Shown one piece after another: positions 1 to 8,310 of a stretch of DNA of 46,107 bases (within the stretch, counting starts at the first letter, position 1; each line of letters begins with the position of its first letter). The notes beneath the pieces were generated by a model. The model worked only from the letters and a program-made list of their open reading frames with translations, was not told the origin of the DNA and did not search any database. A program made the position numbers and the translations under genes. The stretch is from an uncultured Alphaproteobacteria bacterium (lineage in GTDB: Bacteria; Pseudomonadota; Alphaproteobacteria; Rhodobacterales; Rhodobacteraceae). The stretch spans positions 1 to 46,107 of the forward strand of contig CACBAM010000015.1 of the NCBI GenBank assembly GCA_902537215.1, read 5' to 3'.

Positions 1-645
1 TTGAAGTGTGGGTTTAGTGTGTGGAACCCTTTGCTTTAAAATATCTAACTCGGTTTGCTTATCAGGATAGTCTACCCAGCTATAATAGCATCTTCTTTTG
101 AGTGCATCATGTACCTCTCTGGTTCGATTAGAAGTAATTATTACGATTGGGGGCTCTTTGGCAATTACAGATCCTATCTCTGGAATTGTAATTTGCCAGT
201 CTGACAGAAACTCAAGCAAATAGGCTTCAAAAGCTTCATCCGCTCTATCTAGTTCATCGATTAGAAGGACAGCTCTCTCACTATGTTTTTGTCTTAGGGC
301 TTTTAATAAAGGCCTTTCTATTAAGAAATCTTCAGAAAAGAGATCTATGTTTTTATCACTAGTGGATTGAATAGAAATCAGCTGCTTTCCGTAATTCCAT
401 TCATAAGAAGACTGACTTATGTCAAGTCCTTCGTAACATTGAAGTCTAATCAAGGGAGTTTTTAGAATCGATGACAAGGTTTTCGCAATTTCAGTTTTCC
501 CTACACCAGCTTCACCCTCTAAAAAAAGGGGTTTCCCTTTTATCAAAGCGAGATATAAGGCTATTGATAATCTCTCATTGATAATGTAGCCCTCGGTCTT
601 CATTTCATCGACCAATGCTTTAGGGTCTTTAAAAATATTTCTCAA
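1..645 (-). CDS. coxD: MoxR-family AAA+ ATPase, CoxD-like (3' end cut by window)
   Basis: This reading frame is open from position 645 to the window edge, giving 215 codons with the C-terminus missing. It has a Walker A motif (GEAGVGKT), a Walker B motif (VLLIDELDRAD) and a sensor-like TSNRTREV stretch, followed by an arginine-rich RRCYYSW segment. This is the core of a MoxR/CoxD AAA+ ATPase. In CO dehydrogenase loci CoxD acts as a chaperone-like ATPase in maturing the Mo active site. The start is read as TTG at 645 because AGGGG (653-657) lies seven bases upstream. The first in-frame ATG (603) would drop 14 residues and leave no such site. The gene is divergent from coxS, 157 bases away, which fits a shared control region. 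A CoxE-like VWA protein could follow beyond the edge, but that cannot be seen. Family assignment is firm; the CoxD name rests on context. Confidence 0.88.
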   Translation of the reverse strand, partial: MRNIFKDPKALVDEMKTEGYIINERLSIALYLALIKGKPLFLEGEAGVGKTEIAKTLSSILKTPLIRLQCYEGLDISQSSYEWNYGKQLISIQSTSDKNIDLFSEDFLIERPLLKALRQKHSERAVLLIDELDRADEAFEAYLLEFLSDWQITIPEIGSVIAKEPPIVIITSNRTREVHDALKRRCYYSWVDYPDKQTELDILKQRVPHTKPTLQ

Positions 646-722
646 TGTCTTACCCCTACGTCAAGTTTTCGCTTTACAATATAAAGTGCCACTATAAGAT
701 CATAAAGACATATATCAACGCT

Positions 723-749
723 ATTTTTTGACTGGGATAATCAAAAAAT
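723..749. promoter_or_regulatory. Perfect 9-bp inverted repeat between coxD and coxS; candidate operator
   Basis: ATTTTTTGA (723-731) is exactly repeated in reverse complement as TCAAAAAAT (741-749), with a nine-base spacer. It sits 54 bases before the coxS start and about 78 bases before the coxD start. The left arm overlaps a TTGACT (728-733) that could be a -35 box, with a weak -10-like AACATA after 17 bases. A dimeric regulator bound here could block or activate coxS transcription. The remainder of the 646-802 gap is AT-rich. It includes a second short dyad, AACAAC (760-765) with GTTGTT (773-778), and a strong GGAGGAGG ribosome site (791-798) for coxS. The repeat itself is plain; its function is inference. 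Confidence 0.45.
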
Positions 750-802
750 CAACATAAACAACAACAGGTTGCGTTGTTAAGGCCTTTTTTGGAGGAGGAA
801 TC

Positions 803-1270
803 ATGGGAGAGATAAGTCTCAAGCTTAATGGAAAATTAGAAACAAAAGATGTTGCTGACAATACCTTGTTAATAGACTTTATACGAGAACATGTCGGTTT
901 AACTGGTACGCACGTTGGGTGTGATACAAGCCAATGTGGTGCTTGCGTTATTCATTTGGATGGGGTGTCCGTTAAAGCATGCACAATGCTAGCAAAGCAA
1001 GCCGAGGGTTCCGAAATAGTAACTATCGAAGGTTTGGCGGATGGAGACGAGTTGCATCCAATGCAGCAAGCTTTTCACGAGAATCATGGACTGCAGTGCG
1101 GGTTCTGTACACCAGGGATGGTTATGAGTGCGGTTGAGATGGTCACCAAAAATAAAAATATTAGTGAAGATGAGATTAGAAAAGGCCTTGAAGGGAATAT
1201 ATGCCGGTGCACAGGCTATCACAATATTGTTCAATCAGTTAAAGCCGGTGCGGCTAAAATGGGAGGGTAA
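803..1270 (+). CDS. coxS: CO-dehydrogenase-like [2Fe-2S] small subunit
   Basis: This is the iron-sulfur subunit of a xanthine-oxidase-family Mo hydroxylase, passing electrons from the Mo site to FAD. At 155 residues it has the usual length. The N-terminal plant-ferredoxin-type cluster uses C40, C45, C48 and C60 (CDTSQCGAC and the later Cys). The C-terminal helical cluster uses C99, C102, C134 and C136 (QCGFCTPG and ICRC). A GGAGGAGG site lies just before the ATG. It is first in the order S-L-M, which is typical of form II (BMS) cox operons, whereas form I operons run M-S-L. Six bases separate it from coxL. A related small subunit of another aldehyde- or purine-type hydroxylase cannot be told apart from this subunit alone. 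Confidence 0.93.
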   Translation: MGEISLKLNGKLETKDVADNTLLIDFIREHVGLTGTHVGCDTSQCGACVIHLDGVSVKACTMLAKQAEGSEIVTIEGLADGDELHPMQQAFHENHGLQCGFCTPGMVMSAVEMVTKNKNISEDEIRKGLEGNICRCTGYHNIVQSVKAGAAKMGG

Positions 1271-1276
1271 AATATA

Positions 1277-3661
1277 ATGAACGAAGTTACAAAAATAGAC
1301 GGAATAGGATCATCTGTAAGAAGAACAGAGGATAAAAAATTTCTTACAGGAAAAGGAAGATATACAGACGACATTAACAGACCCGGACAGGTTCAGGCTT
1401 ATTTTTTGAGATCTGATGTGGCTCACGCTGAAATCAAAAGTATCGATACAAAAGCTGCTCAGTCAGCTCCCGGAGTGGTTGGAGTGTTCACAGGAGCTGA
1501 TATAGCAGTAGATAAAGTCGGAGGACCAATTTGCGGATGGGTTGTTCCGTGTCGAGACGGCTCCTCTACAAAAGAACCCCCACATCCTTTGCTTGCTCAA
1601 GGCAAAGTTAGGTTTGTTGGAGATGCTGTGGCAGTTGTAGTCGCAGAAACGATGGAGCAGGCAAAGTCTGCTGCTGAATTAATAGATGTTGACTATAACG
1701 AATTAACACCGGTCGTTGATTTCGTGAATGCTGACAAAGGTGCTCAAATCCATGAGGAGGTTCCAAATAATTGCTATTTTGACTGGGAGTTGGGTGATGA
1801 GGGCGCAACAAATAAAGCAATAGAACGCGCTGCTAAAGTTGTGAAGTTGAGTGTAAGGAACAATAGGCTTGTTCCGAATGCCATGGAACCTCGCTCAGCT
1901 CTTGCAGAATACGATTCGCTGGATGAATCTTATACTTTACACACAACCTCTCAAAATCCTCACCTAACACGACTCGTTTTGGCAGCTTTTATGTTCGCCA
2001 TTCCAGAGTCCAAGCTAAGGGTTATAGCGCCTGATGTGGGAGGTGGATTTGGATCAAAGATTTACGTGTACATTGAAGAAGCTGTTTGTGTTTGGGCTTC
2101 CAAGAAGATTGGAAGACCAGTAAAATGGACGGCTGATAGGACCCAAGCGTTCTTGACCGACTGTCATGGAAGAGATCACGTGAATGATGTGCAACTAGCT
2201 CTTGATGAGAATAACAAAATTATTGGATTACGAGTTGACACCGTTTGCAACTTGGGAGCATATTTATCTGCGTTCTCTGTAGTGGTCCCAACAATCTTGC
2301 ATGGGACTTTGTTGTCAGGGCAATATGATATACCGGCCATTTATACAAATGTTAAGGGAATGGCAACTAACACGGTAAATGTTGATGCTTACAGAGGTGC
2401 GGGACGACCTGAGGCTACATACTTACTTGAAAGAACAATGGAAACAGCTGCAAAAGAAGTTGGTATGGACCCGGCTGAGTTTAGAAGGATTAATTTTATT
2501 CCTAAAGATGCGTTCCCTTATCAAACCCAGGTAGCTTTGCAGTACGACATTGGAGATTATGAACCGCATTTAGATAAGGCCATGGAAATGATTGATTACT
2601 CCAATTTTGAAAAAAGAAGAGCGGAAGCTGCAAAGCGAGGAATGTACAGGGGTATAGGCATGTCAAGCTACATAGAAGCTTGTGGTCTTGCTCCATCTGC
2701 TGTAGTGGGTGCTTTGGGTGGACGTGTTGGTCAGTGGGAATCTGCCTCAGTAAGAGTAAATCCAACAGGAACGATTAGCGTTTTCACTGGGTCACACAGC
2801 CATGGACAAGGCCACGCAACAACATTTGCCCAGATAGTTGCAGACAAGCTTGGAATACCTATGGAGAATGTTGAAGTGATCCACGGGGATACAGATAAAA
2901 CTCCTTTTGGAATGGGATCTTACGGCTCGAGATCATTAGCGTCTGGCGGATCAGCTATAAGCAAGGCTGTCGATAAGATAATAAACAAGAGTAAAAAGAT
3001 TGCAGCCCATCTTCTTGAAGCCTCCGAAGATGATATTGACTTTAAAGATGGAAAGTTTGTTGTTGGGGGAACGGATAAGGAGAAGGCATTTGGTGAGATT
3101 GCTCTTGCGGCATATGTCCCTCACAATTATCCCTTGGAGACATTAGAGCCAGGATTAGAGGAAAACGCATTCTATGATCCTACGAATTTTGTTTTTCCCT
3201 CAGGAACACATATTGCTGAGGTTGAAATTGATCCAGCAACTGGCGTAGTTGAAGTGGTAGATTGGGCTGCTTGTGATGATTTTGGTAACCTAGTTAATCC
3301 TATGATAGTTGAAGGCCAGGTTCATGGAGGTATTGCTCAGGGTATAGGACAAGCTCTTTTAGAGGACGCTCATTACGATGAAAATGGTCAGTTGCTTACA
3401 GCGTCATACATGGATTACTGTATGCCACGAGCAGATGATCTACCGTCTTTCAAGGTAGGGTACACGAATACTCCTTGCACGCATAATGATCTGGGTGTTA
3501 AGGGTTGTGGGGAAGCAGGAGCTATAGCATCTCCTCCCGCACTTATAAACGCGGTGATAGATGCGTTGTCACCACTTGGTGTTACAGACATGTCTATGCC
3601 GGCAACTCCCCAAAAGGTATGGAAAGCCATACAAGAAAGCCAATCAGTGGCTGCAGAATAA
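1277..3661 (+). CDS. coxL: Form II CO-dehydrogenase-like molybdopterin large subunit
   Basis: This is the Mo-molybdopterin catalytic subunit of 794 residues, a normal length for CoxL. Visible motifs are the GGGFGSK cofactor loop (residues 255-261), the active-site loop AYRGAGR (371-377, bases 2387-2407), a VHGGIAQGIGQA segment, and GVKGCGEAG with the likely catalytic Glu near 746. AYRGAGR is the recognised form II signature. Form I CO dehydrogenases carry AYxCSFR, whose Cys binds copper, and that Cys is absent here. Form II enzymes have weak or unproven CO oxidation, so the real substrate may be another small molecule or an aldehyde. The enzyme is cytoplasmic or peripheral, assembled as (SLM)2 with neighbouring CoxS and CoxM. 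A ten-base gap leads to coxM. Confidence 0.93.
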   Translation: MNEVTKIDGIGSSVRRTEDKKFLTGKGRYTDDINRPGQVQAYFLRSDVAHAEIKSIDTKAAQSAPGVVGVFTGADIAVDKVGGPICGWVVPCRDGSSTKEPPHPLLAQGKVRFVGDAVAVVVAETMEQAKSAAELIDVDYNELTPVVDFVNADKGAQIHEEVPNNCYFDWELGDEGATNKAIERAAKVVKLSVRNNRLVPNAMEPRSALAEYDSLDESYTLHTTSQNPHLTRLVLAAFMFAIPESKLRVIAPDVGGGFGSKIYVYIEEAVCVWASKKIGRPVKWTADRTQAFLTDCHGRDHVNDVQLALDENNKIIGLRVDTVCNLGAYLSAFSVVVPTILHGTLLSGQYDIPAIYTNVKGMATNTVNVDAYRGAGRPEATYLLERTMETAAKEVGMDPAEFRRINFIPKDAFPYQTQVALQYDIGDYEPHLDKAMEMIDYSNFEKRRAEAAKRGMYRGIGMSSYIEACGLAPSAVVGALGGRVGQWESASVRVNPTGTISVFTGSHSHGQGHATTFAQIVADKLGIPMENVEVIHGDTDKTPFGMGSYGSRSLASGGSAISKAVDKIINKSKKIAAHLLEASEDDIDFKDGKFVVGGTDKEKAFGEIALAAYVPHNYPLETLEPGLEENAFYDPTNFVFPSGTHIAEVEIDPATGVVEVVDWAACDDFGNLVNPMIVEGQVHGGIAQGIGQALLEDAHYDENGQLLTASYMDYCMPRADDLPSFKVGYTNTPCTHNDLGVKGCGEAGAIASPPALINAVIDALSPLGVTDMSMPATPQKVWKAIQESQSVAAE

Positions 3662-3671
3662 GGAGAAATTA

Positions 3672-4457
3672 ATGTATTCTACAAAGTATATAAAACCAAA
3701 TAGTACCTCAGAAGCTCTAGAAGCAATTAAATCAATGGGTGAAGGAAAGTTTTTGGCTGGCGGAATGACGTTAATTCCAACCTTAAAGCAAAGGCTGGCA
3801 AGTCCAGATGGTCTAGTTGACATTTCTGGGTGTGATCTTGATTCAATTAGTGATGAGGTTGACGCGATAAAGATAGGAGCTATGACAAAGCATGCATCCG
3901 TTGGTGAGTCTGGTTTAGTAAAAAAAGCAATACCCGCATTAGCAAAACTTGCAGATGGTATAGGTGATAGACAAGTCAGAAATAGAGGAACCCTCGGTGG
4001 TTCTGTTGCTAATAATGACCCGTCTGCTTGCTATCCATCAGCGGTACTTGCTTTAAAGGCAATAGTTCACACTAATACTAGAAGTATAGAAGCTGATGAA
4101 TTTTTTACAGGTATGTTTGAAACACTACTTGAAGAAAATGAAATAATAGAGGCTATTAGTTTTTCAAAGCCTGCAAAGGCTAATTATGTCAAATTCCCCA
4201 ATCCTGCCTCACGTTATGCCATGGTTGGAGTGTTCGTAGCACAGTTTAATGATGGTGTCAGGGTTGCTGTGACTGGAGCAGGGGAAGGTGGAGTATTCAG
4301 ACATGCTGAAATGGAGGCCGCGCTTTCAAGCAATTATAATGCTGATGCCTTAAGCGCGCTGGAAATTTCTTCTGAAGGATTGATAAGTGATTTGCATGCT
4401 TCACCAGAATATCGTGCCAACCTAATTAAGGAAATGACTAAGAGAGCCGTAGTTTAG
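3672..4457 (+). CDS. coxM: CO-dehydrogenase-like FAD-binding medium subunit
   Basis: This is the FAD subunit of the Mo hydroxylase, which passes electrons from the Fe-S clusters to the quinone pool or another acceptor. The two FAD pyrophosphate-binding motifs are present: AGGMTLIPTLK near the N-terminus and TLGGSVANNDPSACYP about a third of the way in. The C-terminal CO_deh_flav_C domain follows. The reading frame extends upstream inside coxL, but the start is placed at ATG 3672. An AGGAG site (3661-3665) lies six bases before it, and MYSTKYIKP is a typical CoxM N-terminus. The resulting 261 residues are slightly short but within family range. It completes the S-L-M order. Confidence 0.92.
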   Translation: MYSTKYIKPNSTSEALEAIKSMGEGKFLAGGMTLIPTLKQRLASPDGLVDISGCDLDSISDEVDAIKIGAMTKHASVGESGLVKKAIPALAKLADGIGDRQVRNRGTLGGSVANNDPSACYPSAVLALKAIVHTNTRSIEADEFFTGMFETLLEENEIIEAISFSKPAKANYVKFPNPASRYAMVGVFVAQFNDGVRVAVTGAGEGGVFRHAEMEAALSSNYNADALSALEISSEGLISDLHASPEYRANLIKEMTKRAVV

Positions 4458-4519
4458 GTCCTTAAGAGTTGAATAACTTATGCAGACATTGTTGCCAGTG
4501 CGCGGTAAAGGTTTGTTAA

Positions 4520-4978
4520 ATGGAAATTAAAGATAGTTATGAACTACCCCTTCCTAAGGAAAGGGTTTGGGCAGCGCTTAACGACGAACAGTTTCTTAAG
4601 AAGTCAATACCGTGGTGTGAAAAGTTAGAGAGGCGTAGTGAGACTGAATTAGCTGCTGAAGTAAAGCTAAAGATTGGTCCAATGTCTACGCGTTTCACTG
4701 GTAATATCACTCTGAGCGATATCGATCCGCCTAACGGGTATACTATAACTGGAAGTGGGAAAGGCGGGATTGCTGGAGCTGCAAGCGGGTCTGCAAGGGT
4801 CAAGCTGATAGAAGATAAGGATACGTTGTCGACTACCTTGTCTTATGAAGTAAGTGCACAGGTAAAAGGAAAGATAGCACAACTTGGGTCACGCTTAATC
4901 CAGAGTACGGCCAAAAAATTATCAAAAAATTTTTTTGGTAGTTTTGTCAAGCAGCTTGAAGATATGGATAAATCTTAA
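4520..4978 (+). CDS. coxG: CoxG-like SRPBCC protein
   Basis: This 152-residue protein matches the CoxG/SRPBCC family: an N-terminal MEIKDSYELP strand, a WAALND helix start, LKIGPMSTRFTG, and a hydrophobic GSGKGGIAGAASGSA region before a C-terminal amphipathic helix. CoxG proteins accompany CO dehydrogenases. They are thought to anchor the enzyme at the membrane or shuttle a lipophilic electron carrier. It has an AAAGG ribosome site eight bases upstream. The 62 bases after coxM hold no gene, only this site. It is probably still in the cox operon. Confidence 0.87.
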   Translation: MEIKDSYELPLPKERVWAALNDEQFLKKSIPWCEKLERRSETELAAEVKLKIGPMSTRFTGNITLSDIDPPNGYTITGSGKGGIAGAASGSARVKLIEDKDTLSTTLSYEVSAQVKGKIAQLGSRLIQSTAKKLSKNFFGSFVKQLEDMDKS

Positions 4979-5005
4979 TAAACGACTTTATATTTTCAAG
5001 ATTAC

Positions 5006-6304
5006 ATGTATATCAAAGGTCTAGCCACTAACAAAAGGCGTTTAAAGGTGATTGAGCAACGACAAGGACTTATTGAATCCATACGGAAAAAATTTATGCA
5101 TGTGGAAACCTGTCCGTTTGAGGGAGACCGTATTTTTTTTGAAAATGCTGGGGGCTCTCTAAGACTTAAATCAGTTGTTGAAACATCAGCTCTTTATGCA
5201 TCATACCCTGACAATCAGGGAAGAGAAAACGATGCCTCCAAATCTCTTGTTAGGTCGATCGAAAATGGAAAAGCTAAAATGAGGCTCTTCTTTAATGCAG
5301 ATCGAGGTGACGTCATTGTTGGTGAAAGCGGTACAGAGTTACTTTTTCGGCTTATACGAACAGCGGCGCTCGAATTACAAGAGGGAGGCGCTATGTTAAG
5401 CTCCTCGCTAGAGCACCCTGCTTCTATGAGCGCCATGAAAAAGTGGGCAAAAAATACTCAAAGAGATCACATCATAGTCGACCATAACGACGAATCTGGA
5501 TCAATTGATGAAAAAGATTATATAAAAAAATTAACTAGTGATGTTCGTGTGGTGTCTATTGTTCATACATCTCCAGTAACTGGAATGACCGTTGATTTAG
5601 AAAAAATAGCTAAAGAAGTTAGGAATGTGGCACGTGACTGTATTATTATCGTTGATGGTATTCAGCACTCTAGTCATGGAGCTATAGACGTTCAGAAATA
5701 TGATATAGACGGTTATGTGGTTTCTCCATATAAAATGTTTTCTCGACATGGTTATGGGGTTGCATGGGCGTCCGATAGATTATGCACGTTGAATAAGGAG
5801 CAATTAGTAGGTGGCCCGTCCCAAAACTGGGAATTAGGCACCAGAGATGCTGGTAGTTACGCAACCTTTTCAGATGTAGTAGACTATCTGGATTGGCTTG
5901 GTAGTAATTTTACTGAAAGCGAAAATACTAGAGAGAGGCTAGAGGCGTCTTCTTTAGCTATAAAATCGCATGAACAAGAGTTATTAAATTTAGTACTAAA
6001 TGGTACTAAAGATACTACAGGGTTGAGAAAAAATAAGAAAATTCAGATTATTGGCACCTCAGATTCTAAGTTTCGAGAGGGAGTAGTTTCCTTTTTCCAA
6101 AAAAATAAGCCTTCAAGCATAATAGTTGAAGAACTTAGACAGCGTAAAATACGCGTACACATTAGAAAAGACGATCATTACTGTGGGAATATACTTGGGC
6201 CTTTAAATCAGAAAGACTGCATTAGATTTTCAATATGTCATTATAATTCAAAAGCTGAGGTAGTAGCATTTTTGAGGGCTATCAATGAAATTAGTGCCAA
6301 CTAA
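5006..6304 (+). CDS. Cysteine desulfurase-like class V aminotransferase fold PLP enzyme
   Basis: This 432-residue PLP enzyme is of the NifS/CsdA (SufS) type. It shows the cofactor-binding Asp in IIIVDGIQHS (D217), the PLP lysine in VVSPYKMFSRHG (K243), the ELGTRD loop, and a C-terminal RKDDHYCG in which C393 lies where CsdA-type enzymes carry the persulfide Cys. Retention of that Cys argues for sulfur transfer rather than transamination. It starts 27 bases after coxG on the same strand. It may therefore supply sulfur for the terminal sulfido ligand of the Mo cofactor or for Fe-S clusters, which is inference. The N-terminus is about 20 residues longer than usual and the ATG has only a weak ribosome site, so an internal start is possible. 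Its stop overlaps the convergent hydrolase stop by four bases. Confidence 0.75.
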   Translation: MYIKGLATNKRRLKVIEQRQGLIESIRKKFMHVETCPFEGDRIFFENAGGSLRLKSVVETSALYASYPDNQGRENDASKSLVRSIENGKAKMRLFFNADRGDVIVGESGTELLFRLIRTAALELQEGGAMLSSSLEHPASMSAMKKWAKNTQRDHIIVDHNDESGSIDEKDYIKKLTSDVRVVSIVHTSPVTGMTVDLEKIAKEVRNVARDCIIIVDGIQHSSHGAIDVQKYDIDGYVVSPYKMFSRHGYGVAWASDRLCTLNKEQLVGGPSQNWELGTRDAGSYATFSDVVDYLDWLGSNFTESENTRERLEASSLAIKSHEQELLNLVLNGTKDTTGLRKNKKIQIIGTSDSKFREGVVSFFQKNKPSSIIVEELRQRKIRVHIRKDDHYCGNILGPLNQKDCIRFSICHYNSKAEVVAFLRAINEISAN

Positions 6305-8310
6305 AGAATTCTTTTTATCTTACTCTCCATTTTTTTCTTAAAAATAAGCTTTTCTTTTTCATAAGCTTCCACTCTTGCCTTCAGATAAAAATATGACCTG
6401 TCTGATGTCATACTCGAAAAAGTGTCTGTTCTAATAGACCACCCTTCTCTAGAGCGTTCTTCTGTCCAATGGGTCTCTCCCTTGGCGGATAGAGGATCAT
6501 TCGGATGTATAGACCATTTTTCCCGTGCCGAGCTGCTTATGACTAACCTATTCCCAATATCCATGTAACTACCAAAGTCATCTTCAATATTCAAGAGCAC
6601 CTCTTCGGTAGCCTCATCAAATAGTATTTGCCTTTTATTGTGCGGGGTTCTAATTTCTTTGCCTCGCCACGGTTTAGAAGTCACCGCCTTAGGAAAGGTC
6701 CATTCGTCTGATTTTTTTCCCTGTCTTAAAGGCAAAGATAAATAACCTTCCTTTACAACTAGTTTAGCAGGATTATACACTGGCCAAACCAAAGGCCAGT
6801 AAGCATTCGCTAGGGAAAGCCGAAGTTTATTTCCTTTTGGTAATTTATATGCGATGTGATCTAGCGTTATCTTTACCGTGAAATCTTTTGCTAATGGTAT
6901 ATTTTTTGGGCTATCAAACGAGTCACGAAACCTCAGGTTTAAAATTCCATACGTTATTCTACTCGACTTACCATCGGGGTAAACATCGCATAATCTGACA
7001 GCTATTTGAGCATTAGGCGAAGTTGCTTCGAGCGTTACTGTTAATTCAGGAGACCCAATTATATCCTCTTCAAGGTTCAAGGCCTGTGTATCAAAACAAA
7101 GTGAAAAAGCGTCATCAGAACGCTGGTCTCCCGGAAGCTCTGGGCCTAACCAAATAGCACAAAATTCGCCACCTTTTAATCCACAATGCTGAGGACTATC
7201 AATAACTCCCAAATGGCTTTTATTTTTTCTTTTGCTTAGAGAAAGTACATTATTAGAGCTTAAAAAAAACTTTTTATTTTTTCTTGCTTTACCTGGCCAA
7301 ACATCTTCTTTTATCCAATACCCATCTCTAAAATTATAACTACTTTTTGGAGGCTCACCTTTCATTACATATACTCTGTAGTCAGGATCTTTTTCACATC
7401 CATTATCAATTTCTTTAAGCCATTTATCCCACCATCGGACAGCTTCTTGTAAAAAACCTATCTGGGGTTTCGGTACAGCAAAGTGAGGATATTTATGTAC
7501 CCATGGTCCGATTATCCCTTTAGCTTTTACGTTTTTCACAAGTTCTGGAATTGCATTTTTATAGGCGTCTCCCCATCCTCCAATAGCTAAGATTGGAGTT
7601 TCAAGCTTGGAATAATCTTCACATACAGATCCATGTTTCCAATACTTATCTCTTTTCTGATGCTTCAACCAAATATCTGAAAGATGTGGTTGGTTTTTCA
7701 AACGCTCTAGCCACATCTTTTTCCATTTCTTTCCAACAATTAGTGGATCAGGTGGCCGCGAGGAATATGAAAGCATTGTAGCTCCCCATCCCAAGTTTTC
7801 GTTTAACAAACAGCCACCCTTATAATGGATGTCATCGGTATATCGATCTACTGTTGAACATAAAGTTATAATTGCTTTTAATGCCTTTGGTCTTCGAAAA
7901 GCCACCTGTAGGCTGTTAAACCCACCCCAACTAATTCCCATCATGCCAATATTTCCATTGCTCCATGTTTGTTTGCTGGCCCAGTCAATTATATGTTCTG
8001 CATCACTTAATTCTGTTTCGGTATACTCATCGAAAAGAAGTCCTTCGCTATCTCCATTGCCTCTTATGTCAACACGCATACATACATAACCTCTTTCACA
8101 AAAGTACGGATGGGTTAAGGCGTCTCTAACGTGAGTTCCATCTCTTTTTCGATAAGGAATATATTCTAAGACTACAGGAAATCTTTCTGATTTTTTACTT
8201 ATTGGTTTCCAAACTTTAGCTGAAAGCTTTATGCCATCTGGCATTTCTATTGCCAGATGTTCAATCTCCTCAACTTTAAAGAGTTTTTTTTGCGTTGATA
8301 CTTCTGCCAA
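6301..8310 (-). CDS. CocE/NonD-family alpha/beta hydrolase (X-Pro dipeptidyl-peptidase type)
   Basis: This is a serine hydrolase of 669 residues. The N-terminal alpha/beta-hydrolase domain has the nucleophile in GISWGG (S127), the acid in GGWGDAY (D248) and the histidine in GPWVHKYPH (H272). The C-terminal jelly-roll (PepX_C) domain covers roughly the second half. Family members cleave acyl esters or amides, such as cocaine esterase, glutaryl-7-ACA acylase and X-Pro peptidases; the substrate cannot be read from sequence. There is no signal peptide, so it is probably cytoplasmic. The start is TTG at 8310, directly after the stop codon of the FAD oxidoreductase with no gap, so translation is probably coupled. 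The first internal ATG would remove the conserved first strand. Confidence 0.87.
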   Translation of the reverse strand: MAEVSTQKKLFKVEEIEHLAIEMPDGIKLSAKVWKPISKKSERFPVVLEYIPYRKRDGTHVRDALTHPYFCERGYVCMRVDIRGNGDSEGLLFDEYTETELSDAEHIIDWASKQTWSNGNIGMMGISWGGFNSLQVAFRRPKALKAIITLCSTVDRYTDDIHYKGGCLLNENLGWGATMLSYSSRPPDPLIVGKKWKKMWLERLKNQPHLSDIWLKHQKRDKYWKHGSVCEDYSKLETPILAIGGWGDAYKNAIPELVKNVKAKGIIGPWVHKYPHFAVPKPQIGFLQEAVRWWDKWLKEIDNGCEKDPDYRVYVMKGEPPKSSYNFRDGYWIKEDVWPGKARKNKKFFLSSNNVLSLSKRKNKSHLGVIDSPQHCGLKGGEFCAIWLGPELPGDQRSDDAFSLCFDTQALNLEEDIIGSPELTVTLEATSPNAQIAVRLCDVYPDGKSSRITYGILNLRFRDSFDSPKNIPLAKDFTVKITLDHIAYKLPKGNKLRLSLANAYWPLVWPVYNPAKLVVKEGYLSLPLRQGKKSDEWTFPKAVTSKPWRGKEIRTPHNKRQILFDEATEEVLLNIEDDFGSYMDIGNRLVISSSAREKWSIHPNDPLSAKGETHWTEERSREGWSIRTDTFSSMTSDRSYFYLKARVEAYEKEKLIFKKKMESKIKRIL

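Noticed and set aside
2387-2407. Form I (true) aerobic CO dehydrogenase
   Set aside because: The active loop is AYRGAGR, with no Cys for copper, and gene order is S-L-M rather than M-S-L.
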